From an uncultured Pelagibacteraceae bacterium (lineage in GTDB: Bacteria; Pseudomonadota; Alphaproteobacteria; Pelagibacterales; Pelagibacteraceae), in the NCBI GenBank assembly GCA_902546765.1, contig CACCLG010000004.1, forward strand, positions 1-64,000: 64,000 nucleotides of DNA, given 5' to 3'. The translations under genes were made by a program, and so were the position numbers. Below, in pieces: positions 1 to 7,892 of this stretch (positions are counted from its first letter, which is position 1; every line of letters starts with the position of its first letter). Below the pieces are notes generated by a model that saw only the letters and a list, made by a program, of their open reading frames with translations, had not been told where the DNA came from and searched no databases.

Positions 1-2
1 GT

Positions 3-473
3 AAAAACGTACGATTTACTGAGAATATACTTCAAGAAAACCAATCAGTAAGAATTGAAATAAAAAGTTTTGATATTGCTGAATGCAATCCTTTTGAAAA
101 AAAAGAACTCAACTTAAAAAAAAATGACAAAGTTACACGCATAAATAGCATAGGTTTTGTCAACAATTCACCTTCTGTAATAACTTTCAGATCGATTCCT
201 TATAAAAAATTTCCAAAATTTATTAATTATTTTGTTAAAAAACAATCAGTAACCAAAGCTTTTAATTTATTGAATATCAAACTAATTAAAAGATCAAAAA
301 CTCTAATCAATGCTGAAATTGCAGACAAAATAAAATCAAATTTATTAAATATAAATGAGGGGGAAGCACTATTAAAAACTACATCTGTTAATGTCGATTT
401 TAAAAACAATCCTATAGAGTTAAGTGAAAGTTATTTTATAGGATCTAAAATTCAATTTTTAATAAAAAATTAG
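3..473 (+). CDS. GntR-family transcriptional regulator, UTRA (PhnF-like) domain, 5' truncated by window edge
   Basis: Open frame 3 from the window start to TAA at 473. The translation has a UTRA-like C-terminus (..SVTKAFNLLNIKLIKRSKTLINAEIADKIKSNLLNINEGEALLKTTSVNVDFKNNPIELSESYFIGSKIQFLI..). It lies directly upstream of phnC. Confidence 0.7.
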   Translation, partial: KNVRFTENILQENQSVRIEIKSFDIAECNPFEKKELNLKKNDKVTRINSIGFVNNSPSVITFRSIPYKKFPKFINYFVKKQSVTKAFNLLNIKLIKRSKTLINAEIADKIKSNLLNINEGEALLKTTSVNVDFKNNPIELSESYFIGSKIQFLIKN

Positions 474-580
474 ATTTTCTACCTTAGGTTTAAATTTCAT
501 ATAACTTAAACAAAATTTAAAAGATTCATTAATAATATTTTAACATTTATTAAAGATTAGAGGGTTAACAATTTCCTCAA

Positions 581-1405
581 ATGATTATTGAAAAGGTTAA
601 CAAATTTTTCGGTGATAATCATGCCGTTAAAAACGTTTCTTTTGAGGTTAACAAACCTCAAATGATAGGAATCATAGGTAGATCTGGGGCTGGTAAATCA
701 ACATTACTAAGAATTATAAATCGACTTACCGACGCAACAGATGGGTCGATTGAAATTGAAGGTCAAAATATTCTAGATTTAAAAAGTAAGGAAAAGAGAT
801 CATGGCAAAGAAACTGTGCAATGATTTTTCAACAATTTAATTTAGTCCCACGATTAGATGTTCTAACAAATGTAATATTAGGCAGATTAAATTATCAGGG
901 CTCATTTAGAGCATCTTTAAAAATGTTTTCTCGAGATGAAAGAGCTGATGCTCTGATTTTACTCAATAACTTAGGTATGGCTAACACTGCCCTTCAAAGA
1001 GCTGAAACGTTATCTGGAGGTCAACAGCAACGTGTAGCTATATGTAGAGCTTTGATGCAAAATCCTAAAATGATTTTAGCAGATGAACCAATTGCATCTT
1101 TAGATCCAATGAATGCAAGAATGGTAATGGAATCATTAAGAAAAATTCATGACGAAAAAAATTTAACAGTTATTTCAAATCTTCATACACTTGATACAGC
1201 AAAAACTTATTGTGATCGAATTATTGGAATGAAAGATGGTGAAATAGTCTTTGATGATTTGCCTGAAAAATTATCACATAAACTTGCAAGAGAAATTTAT
1301 GGTGCAGAGGCTGATGAAGCTTTTGAGCCACAAGTAACATCTACAGAGCTTAAAACAAAAAATAAATTAAATGGAGATGTTGAGAAAGAATTTGCAACTG
1401 CATGA
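581..1405 (+). CDS. phnC: Phosphonate ABC transporter ATP-binding protein
   Basis: Walker [10 protein letters not shown], signature LSGGQQQR, Walker B ILADEP; followed by phnD/phnE. Confidence 0.95.
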   Translation: MIIEKVNKFFGDNHAVKNVSFEVNKPQMIGIIGRSGAGKSTLLRIINRLTDATDGSIEIEGQNILDLKSKEKRSWQRNCAMIFQQFNLVPRLDVLTNVILGRLNYQGSFRASLKMFSRDERADALILLNNLGMANTALQRAETLSGGQQQRVAICRALMQNPKMILADEPIASLDPMNARMVMESLRKIHDEKNLTVISNLHTLDTAKTYCDRIIGMKDGEIVFDDLPEKLSHKLAREIYGAEADEAFEPQVTSTELKTKNKLNGDVEKEFATA

Positions 1406-1465
1406 GATCAATAACTCATCGTTACAAATAAGTCGTTAGACTAAAATTATAAAAAGGAGATAATT

Positions 1466-2416
1466 ATGTTTAATAAACTAACAAGAGTTATTGCACTTTT
1501 GGCTATGGTGTTTTTTTCAACTCAAGCTAATGCAGTAACTTACACAGGTCCAAAAATGGACTTAAGTAAATACCAACCAGAATTTAGAGTTGGTTTTTTA
1601 GGTGACGAAGCAGCTCAAGATATTATAGCTAGAAATGAATGTTTCATGCCGTATATCGAAGCCGCTTATGGTGTACCAGCTAAATTTTTTACTTTTAAAG
1701 ACTACGCTGGAACAATGGAGTCGATGCTAGGTGGTAATCTAGATTACACTTGGTTCGGTTCTTCAGGATATGCGGGTATGTATTTAAAAGATCCAACTGC
1801 AGTAGTACCAGTACTAACAAGAATGCAGCCAACTGGTGATATGGGTTACTACTCTGTTGCAGTAGCAACTAAATCATCTGGAATTAAATCAATGGAAGAC
1901 CTTAAAGGTAAATCCTTTGGTTGGGCTGACCCTAACTCTACATCAGGTTTTTTAATTCCGTCAATTGAATTAAAGGCTATGGGTATGGATCCAGATACAT
2001 ATTTTTCAAAAACACAGTTTTCTGGAGGACATGAAAACAATGTATTAGCGGTAATGAATGGTGATGTTGATGCTGGTGTAACATGGGTATCTGGTGTTGG
2101 TAGCTGGGAAGAAGGATATTCGTCAGGGAATTTAAGAAAAATGGTTGATAAAGGGATTTTAAATATGGACGACATTGTTCAAATTTGGTCTTCAAAATTA
2201 ATTCCTAATGGTCCAATTGTGATGCCTACTTTTTTACCTGTTAGAGCACACCAAGTAATGATTGGTTTAAAGCAATGGATACACGAGAACGATCCAAAAT
2301 GTAGCGAAAACGTTGCAAACGGGATTGTAAAAAAATGGGTTCCGGTGGATCATTCTTTTTACGAGTCAGTTGTAGCTGCAAGAAAAGCTAAAATTGAAGC
2401 GCAAAAAAATAATTAA
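1466..2416 (+). CDS. phnD: Phosphonate ABC transporter substrate-binding protein
   Basis: Signal peptide and PhnD-type fold motifs (GFLGDEAAQDIIARNECF, YTWFGSSGYAGM, FGWADPNSTSGFLIP). Confidence 0.93.
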   Translation: MFNKLTRVIALLAMVFFSTQANAVTYTGPKMDLSKYQPEFRVGFLGDEAAQDIIARNECFMPYIEAAYGVPAKFFTFKDYAGTMESMLGGNLDYTWFGSSGYAGMYLKDPTAVVPVLTRMQPTGDMGYYSVAVATKSSGIKSMEDLKGKSFGWADPNSTSGFLIPSIELKAMGMDPDTYFSKTQFSGGHENNVLAVMNGDVDAGVTWVSGVGSWEEGYSSGNLRKMVDKGILNMDDIVQIWSSKLIPNGPIVMPTFLPVRAHQVMIGLKQWIHENDPKCSENVANGIVKKWVPVDHSFYESVVAARKAKIEAQKNN

Positions 2417-2435
2417 TTAAACCCCCTATAATTAG

Positions 2436-2464
2436 AGGCAAAGACTGTAAATCTTTGCCTCTGA
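2436..2464 (+). terminator. Intra-operon hairpin between phnD and phnE
   Basis: Perfect 11-bp stem AGAGGCAAAGA / TCTTTGCCTCT, 7-nt loop CTGTAAA, followed by a T-rich stretch. Confidence 0.75.
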
Positions 2465-2480
2465 TTTATTTTTAAAAATT

Positions 2481-3335
2481 ATGGCAAAAGCCTTACCTGC
2501 CAACCTAGAACAAATTGAAGTTAATTTAAAAAAATTAACAAACCAGAGAACTAGGTCCTCGCTACTTGGAATTGCAATTCTAATATTAATTTTTTTTGGT
2601 GGTACCTTGGTATCGTTAGAAGCAAATGCAGGGTCTTTTGGAAGAGGTATAGCTAATTTTTTTAACTACCCTAGAGATTTATTTGTAGACACTTTTGAGA
2701 TGGGATGGAAATATTGGCCAAGAGTTATTAAGTATATTCCTGAATTAATTATTACTTTAAATATTGCTTTATTTTCAACTTCTATAGGTTTTATTTTAGC
2801 AATTATATTTGCAATTTTTTCAAGTAGGAACCTAATTAGAAACAAAAGAGTTATTCAATTTACAAAATTTTTAATGGATGTGACAAGATCATTTCCAACA
2901 TTAATAATAGCAATGGTGTTTTTATATCTAATGGGTAAATCATCTTTACCAGCTGTAATTGCTATAACAATACATACTGCTGGAGCACTTGGTAAATTAT
3001 TTACAGAGGCTATAGAAAATTGTGATGGAAAACCTATTGAAGGTTTAAGTTCTGTTGGTGCAACTTGGACACAGAAGATAAGATTTTCAGTTCTTCCCCA
3101 GGTACTACCTTTGTTTTTAAGTTATGGAATATTGAGGTTAGAAATTAATGTTAGAGAATCTACAATATTAGGTTTTGTTGGTGCAGGTGGAATTGGAGAA
3201 ATGTTAGCGGCTCTAATTCAGTGGAATTATGGAGCTGATGTTTTAGCGTGTATGTTCTTACTGGTTGGTACGATAATTGCATTAGATTATTTGTCTGCAT
3301 ATTGGAGACATAAATTAATTGGAGCAAATCAATGA
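2481..3335 (+). CDS. phnE: Phosphonate ABC transporter permease
   Basis: PhnE-type permease with EAA-like loop (EAIENCDGKPIEGLSSVGAT); operon position. Confidence 0.92.
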   Translation: MAKALPANLEQIEVNLKKLTNQRTRSSLLGIAILILIFFGGTLVSLEANAGSFGRGIANFFNYPRDLFVDTFEMGWKYWPRVIKYIPELIITLNIALFSTSIGFILAIIFAIFSSRNLIRNKRVIQFTKFLMDVTRSFPTLIIAMVFLYLMGKSSLPAVIAITIHTAGALGKLFTEAIENCDGKPIEGLSSVGATWTQKIRFSVLPQVLPLFLSYGILRLEINVRESTILGFVGAGGIGEMLAALIQWNYGADVLACMFLLVGTIIALDYLSAYWRHKLIGANQ

Positions 3336-4732
3336 GTTCTAGTTTAGCTATTCAAAGAGAAAATATTCGTAAATTATTTCCTGACACATTTAAACAAGCC
3401 AGAAAGAGTAGATTAAGAGGCCAAATAATTTTTTTTCTCGTCTTAGTATATTTAATAGTAGGTTTTTTTACTTTAGATGTTGTTGATATCCCAAAAAAAT
3501 GGAAACCACAAAATGCTGCTATGTTTGTCTTAGACACATATGCACACAAAGATCATGTAACAATGAAATGGGAAAATCATGAGGATATTAAAATAGCTTT
3601 TGAAGGAAATTATAGAAGTATTTATGGAAGAGATAATCTTGATAAATCAATTCCAGATTGGTTTTACAAAAATTCTGATAATGTTGGCAATGTAGTTGAG
3701 TTTAATAATAAAGGTAAGGCAATATTATACAAAGATAAAGTCGAGATTGTAAATTTTCCAAAATATGAGAGAGATTTTACCATAAAATTAAATTCTAATG
3801 GTAAACCTTACCTTGTAGGTTCAGAGGATTTGGTCATAGAAGATTTAAAAGGTTTTAGAATCACAGAAAATAGAGTTGAATTTAGACCAACTTTGTATGA
3901 GAGAATTCAAGTATATCCAAAAAAAGTTGAAATTCATCGTTACAGTATCGGATGGAAATATTTTTGGTTTGATTTCTCAAGTCCGTTAGAACCATATAGC
4001 TTTTTCGAAGCATTAGGTTTGACTTTTTCTAAAGAAAGAGTTGTTCCTGAAATGTCTAATTTAAAACTTTTCTTAACAGAGATTAAGGATAATGAAGCAT
4101 TTATGCACGGTAGAGTTTGGTGGGCAATGCTCGAAACAATAGTTATGGCTGTACTTGGGACAATGTTTGCTACGGTAATGGCTCTGCCCTTGTCATTCCT
4201 TGCTGCATACAACGTTACACCTATTAAAGCTCTAAGATTTACGTTAAGAAGATTATTTGATACTTTAAGAGGAATAGACTTTTTAATTTGGAGTTTAATA
4301 TTTTTAAGAGCTTTTGGTCCAGGACCCTTCACTGGTATTTTTGCGATTGGTTTTACTGATACAGGTACTTTAGGTAAATTATATTCTGAAGCAATTGAAA
4401 ATACTGAGAAGAAACAACAAGAAGGAGTTCAATCTACAGGGGCTAGCAAATTTCTACAACATAGATTTGGTATAATTCCTCAAATACTTCCAATTTTTGT
4501 ATCTCAATCCTTATACTATTTAGAGTCAAATACTAGAGGAGCCGTAATAATAGGTGCAATGGGCGCAGGAGGAATTGGTTTACAATTTTTAGGTGCACTA
4601 GGTACTGGAAATGATTTTGAAAATGTCGCCTACATGGCAATATTAGTTTTGGCTGTAGTAATATTTATGGATAGATTATCTGCTTGGCTTAGAAGAATAT
4701 TAATTGGATCAGATCAATTAATTGTAAGGTAA
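3332..4732 (+). CDS. phnE: Second phosphonate ABC transporter permease with extended N-terminal soluble segment
   Basis: C-terminal PhnE permease (EAIENTEKKQQEGVQSTGAS); 4-nt overlap with preceding phnE; 466 aa. Confidence 0.9.
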   Translation: MSSSLAIQRENIRKLFPDTFKQARKSRLRGQIIFFLVLVYLIVGFFTLDVVDIPKKWKPQNAAMFVLDTYAHKDHVTMKWENHEDIKIAFEGNYRSIYGRDNLDKSIPDWFYKNSDNVGNVVEFNNKGKAILYKDKVEIVNFPKYERDFTIKLNSNGKPYLVGSEDLVIEDLKGFRITENRVEFRPTLYERIQVYPKKVEIHRYSIGWKYFWFDFSSPLEPYSFFEALGLTFSKERVVPEMSNLKLFLTEIKDNEAFMHGRVWWAMLETIVMAVLGTMFATVMALPLSFLAAYNVTPIKALRFTLRRLFDTLRGIDFLIWSLIFLRAFGPGPFTGIFAIGFTDTGTLGKLYSEAIENTEKKQQEGVQSTGASKFLQHRFGIIPQILPIFVSQSLYYLESNTRGAVIIGAMGAGGIGLQFLGALGTGNDFENVAYMAILVLAVVIFMDRLSAWLRRILIGSDQLIVR

Positions 4733-4799
4733 ATAGAAAAAATACCTTTATCAAAAATTTTTCTAGAAATTTTAATTTAAGAATTTAAAAAGATAAAAA

Positions 4800-5228
4800 T
4801 CAATCTTTCCAGAATTTCCACCAAGGTTTTTCTTCCTTTGTTATCTCATTATTGTCAACAACAACTTTAGTTATAGATGGATCCTCTCCATCTACTAATC
4901 CTGCTCTAGCAGTTGTTTTAGCGTCTTCTAATTTTAGTTTTGCCTCAAAAACTCTGTTTTCATTACACAATTTCATGCCCTCTTTCATTAATGCTTCTGC
5001 CTCAGATGCTTTTTCGGGACTAGATCTTGAAATATCATTTTTAACAGTGGCTCTTAACATAAGTACGCCAGGGTCTTCACAATTCCCTATTTCATTTTTA
5101 AATGTATCCTCAGTATTTTGTGAATAACTACTGCCGGCTTGTTGCTCTGTTATTTTAGCATGATTGTCAGCTTGAGTAATAGAAATTGTGGATAAAGTTA
5201 ATATAAATGAGATTAGGATTTTATTCAT
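4800..5228 (-). CDS. Hypothetical secreted protein
   Basis: 142 aa ORF with N-terminal signal peptide (MNKILISFILTLSTISITQA); no family recognised. Confidence 0.7.
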   Translation of the reverse strand: MNKILISFILTLSTISITQADNHAKITEQQAGSSYSQNTEDTFKNEIGNCEDPGVLMLRATVKNDISRSSPEKASEAEALMKEGMKLCNENRVFEAKLKLEDAKTTARAGLVDGEDPSITKVVVDNNEITKEEKPWWKFWKD

Positions 5229-5248
5229 AATAATCTATTAACTTACTT

Positions 5249-5266
5249 TTGTTAAAAAAATGTTAA
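5249..5266 (+). promoter_or_regulatory. Weak Pho-box-like direct repeat upstream of MFS gene
   Basis: TTGTTAA-AAAA-ATGTTAA, 7-mers with 11-bp periodicity; low complexity. Confidence 0.3.
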
Positions 5267-5282
5267 AGAAATAAAAAAATTT

Positions 5283-6455
5283 GTGAAATATTTGTCTGCA
5301 TTTTTAATAGGTATATCAGTTACCTTTTGTTACAGCAGTTGTATGTACCTGTTCTCAGCGTTGTTGCTAACTTGGGAAAACGAACTAGGTATTTCAAGAA
5401 ACAACTTAACTTTTATTTATTCCCTAGGCTTAGTTGTGCATAGTTTACTTTTACCTTTTCTAGGTAAGATTGTAGATAGAAATCTAAGTTTTCCAATGAT
5501 GTGGACCAGTCCTATACTGTTAGGACTAAGTGTAATTTATCTTTCATCAGTAGATACATATGGTGGATTTTTACTTGCTTGGATACTTGTCAGTGCAACC
5601 TCGGGTGGCTGTCTTTATACGATGCTTTTTAGTGTCATTACTATTAATTTAAAATCAAAGGCCAAAACATCTATTGCAATAATTACTTTGTTTGCTGGAT
5701 TTGCAAGCACATACACATTTCCTACTGCTACTTATTTAACAGAACAATATGACTGGAGGTTTACTGTATTTATTTTTGGAATATTAAATATATTGATTAG
5801 TTCACCAGCTAATTATTTTGGTTTCAAAAATATAATTATAAAAGAATTTAAAAAAATTGAAAAGAAAACAGATCAAAATTCAAAGCTTAAAATAATACTT
5901 AAAGATTATAGATTTTGGTTATTTAGTTTTTCATTGTTTGTTATTGGATTTAATATTGGTGCTATTACAACTCATGTAATTCCAATGTTGCAGGAAAAAG
6001 GGATGAGTCTATCCCAAGCTGTATTGACAGCATCTCTGTTTGGACCAGGACAAGTAATAGGTAGAATTTTAGTTATGATATATGGAGGTGATAAGTCAAA
6101 TTTAAAATTATTTGTAATTTGTTTTTACTCGATGGTAATTGGAATGATATTTTTATACTTTATAAATATTAATCATTACTTAGCATTTTTATTTGTTTTA
6201 TTTAATAGTTCAGCATATGGCAGTATGGCTATTTTAAAACCTTTGGTTCAAAATGATACTTTTGGCCAAAAAAACTTTGGCAATATTCATGGTATTTTAG
6301 CTTTACAATATATGATTGGTAGTATTGCTGGTCCATGGATAGGTTCCTTGATATGGAATGTAGGGGGGTATGATTTGTTAATATTAGTATTTTTTGTTTT
6401 AGCAATATTTGGCAACTCGACAGCAATTTTTCTAAACAAAAAAAAATTTATTTAA
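5283..6455 (+). CDS. MFS transporter
   Basis: 390 aa, ~12 TM segments, MFS loop motif GKIVDR; GTG start. Confidence 0.85.
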   Translation: MKYLSAFLIGISVTFCYSSCMYLFSALLLTWENELGISRNNLTFIYSLGLVVHSLLLPFLGKIVDRNLSFPMMWTSPILLGLSVIYLSSVDTYGGFLLAWILVSATSGGCLYTMLFSVITINLKSKAKTSIAIITLFAGFASTYTFPTATYLTEQYDWRFTVFIFGILNILISSPANYFGFKNIIIKEFKKIEKKTDQNSKLKIILKDYRFWLFSFSLFVIGFNIGAITTHVIPMLQEKGMSLSQAVLTASLFGPGQVIGRILVMIYGGDKSNLKLFVICFYSMVIGMIFLYFININHYLAFLFVLFNSSAYGSMAILKPLVQNDTFGQKNFGNIHGILALQYMIGSIAGPWIGSLIWNVGGYDLLILVFFVLAIFGNSTAIFLNKKKFI

Positions 6456-6999
6456 AACTGCTTTCCACATGTTTATAAAAAAAATTTATATTTGGAATTT
6501 CTAAATTTTCAACTTTAGCAAGATCATCATATTTCCTTAGTCTAACTGCATCTTGCATAAAAGGTTGTTTAATAAATTCGTTTGCCTCTTCTTCAGAAAA
6601 ACTACCACCTTGAACATCCAAACTTCTTTTTGAGGCAATAGATAGAGCCTCATAATATCCTTTCTCATAATAAACTAAATATCTTTTAGCTGGTACATGC
6701 CCTTTAATTAGTCTTGTAACATCTTCTGGAAAAAATTTAGAAAGAAAAAAGGATCCTGAATTCTCATGCTTTTTATCTACTCCTTTTTTGATGGCTTCTT
6801 TATCATTATTAATTAAGTGACCAATATCATGGAATAGAGCTGCAGTTATAAAAAAATTGTTTTCATTATTTTTTTTTGCCAATAATGCACATTGAATTGC
6901 ATGTTCTAGTTGTGAAACTTTTTCATTTCCATATTGTTTGTCTGATCCAATTTCTTCTATAATTTTAAATAAAACGGTTATATTTGATTTAATATCCAC
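6448..6999 (-). CDS. phnZ: HD-domain mixed-valence diiron oxygenase, PhnZ-like phosphonate-cleaving enzyme
   Basis: Y23-x2-E26 then QLEH33, H57D58IGH61, H78E, GH101VPAKRYL, SLDVQGG, match the layout recalled for PhnZ (Y24/E27/H34/H58/D59/H62, QLEHSLQCA, HVAAKRYL, LEYQGGPM). Confidence 0.82.
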   Translation of the reverse strand: MDIKSNITVLFKIIEEIGSDKQYGNEKVSQLEHAIQCALLAKKNNENNFFITAALFHDIGHLINNDKEAIKKGVDKKHENSGSFFLSKFFPEDVTRLIKGHVPAKRYLVYYEKGYYEALSIASKRSLDVQGGSFSEEEANEFIKQPFMQDAVRLRKYDDLAKVENLEIPNINFFYKHVESSFK

Positions 7000-7020
7000 A
7001 ATGTTACTTTAAATTAAGAA

Positions 7021-7039
7021 TGTTTCAGTTTTGTTACAA
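7021..7039 (-). promoter_or_regulatory. Pho-box-like site oriented toward phnZ
   Basis: Minus strand TTGTAAC-AAAA-CTGAAAC: two 7-mers with 11-bp periodicity, 22 bp upstream of the phnZ start. Confidence 0.5.
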
Positions 7040-7096
7040 TTTAGATTTAGCATTCATTAAGTATAGAAAAATAATATATAGTAATAAAAGTTAAAA

Positions 7097-7546
7097 ATGA
7101 AAAAACTTTTATTTGTTTGTACCGGCAATTCTCATAGAAGTATATTGGCTGAAAGTGTAGTTAACAAATATCATAAAGATAAATTTATTGGCTACAGTGC
7201 AGGTAGCAAACCATCTGGAATAATTAATAAATATGTCATTAAATATCTTAATGAAAATAATTTTGATACAAAAAATCTATCTTCTAAAAACTTTAATAAA
7301 TTTTTAGATGAAAAAACAATATTTGACCAGGTATTTACCGTATGCAACAATGCCAGTGATGAAGTTTGTCCAGTCTGGCCATCTCCTGAAAAAATAGTTC
7401 ATTGGGACATTGAGGATCCTGTTCATATCATTAATGAGTTAGAAAATAGTGATAAACCAAATAAAGAAGAGCTGATTTCAACAGAAATACATAAAACTTA
7501 TTCCAATTTAGAAACCAGAATAAATGATTGGATTAAAAATTATTAG
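7097..7546 (+). CDS. Low-molecular-weight phosphatase-type arsenate reductase family protein
   Basis: CX5R loop CTGNSHR; CNNASDEVCPVWP and HWDIEDP motifs of the thioredoxin-linked ArsC family. Confidence 0.82.
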   Translation: MKKLLFVCTGNSHRSILAESVVNKYHKDKFIGYSAGSKPSGIINKYVIKYLNENNFDTKNLSSKNFNKFLDEKTIFDQVFTVCNNASDEVCPVWPSPEKIVHWDIEDPVHIINELENSDKPNKEELISTEIHKTYSNLETRINDWIKNY

Positions 7547-7624
7547 CTTAAAGACTCATCAATTTTACTGTCAAACTAGAACCACAACTAGAACTTTTGG
7601 AGATGTTTCAAGGTTTTGTAGTAA

Positions 7625-7693
7625 ATGAATGAAGATAATCGGCGTAAACTCTGGAAAATTATTCAGGAAGCTGGCGATTATTTGCGGGATTAG
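7625..7693 (+). other. Micro-ORF, possible remnant (MNEDNRRKLWKIIQEAGDYLRD*)
   Basis: 22-codon ORF, locally richer in GC than its flanks, lying between arsC-like gene and phoR. Confidence 0.3.
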
Positions 7694-7757
7694 AGGGACA
7701 CATTATTCTACACTAACCTACATTAAACTAAAGTATTTATGCGGATACTAAAAAGTT

Positions 7758-7859
7758 AGCTTAAAATAAATCGAGATGATTGTTTAGAATTTGCTAAAAA
7801 ATATAGTTGGGAAGAAACAGCAAAAATTTTCTTTAAAAATATTTCACCTAATAACTAAA
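7758..7859 (+). pseudogene. C-terminal remnant of a family-1 type glycosyltransferase
   Basis: In-frame LKINRDDCLEFAKKYSWEETAKIFFKNISPNN*, resembling the GT1 C-terminus (FAxKYSWExTAxxF); in-frame TAG immediately upstream; no catalytic domain. Confidence 0.6.
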
Positions 7860-7892
7860 GACAATATTAGTTACATTTGTTAAAACATATCC

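Noticed and set aside
474-580. Possible Pho box upstream of phnC
   Set aside because: Only loose TTAAC/TTAAA repeats in AT-rich sequence; not distinguishable from background by eye.
1849-2195. Antisense ORFs inside phnD (and similar shadows in many genes, e.g. 3940-4332, 23445-23738, 57062-57421)
   Set aside because: They lie entirely opposite strongly supported genes and show no recognisable protein motifs.
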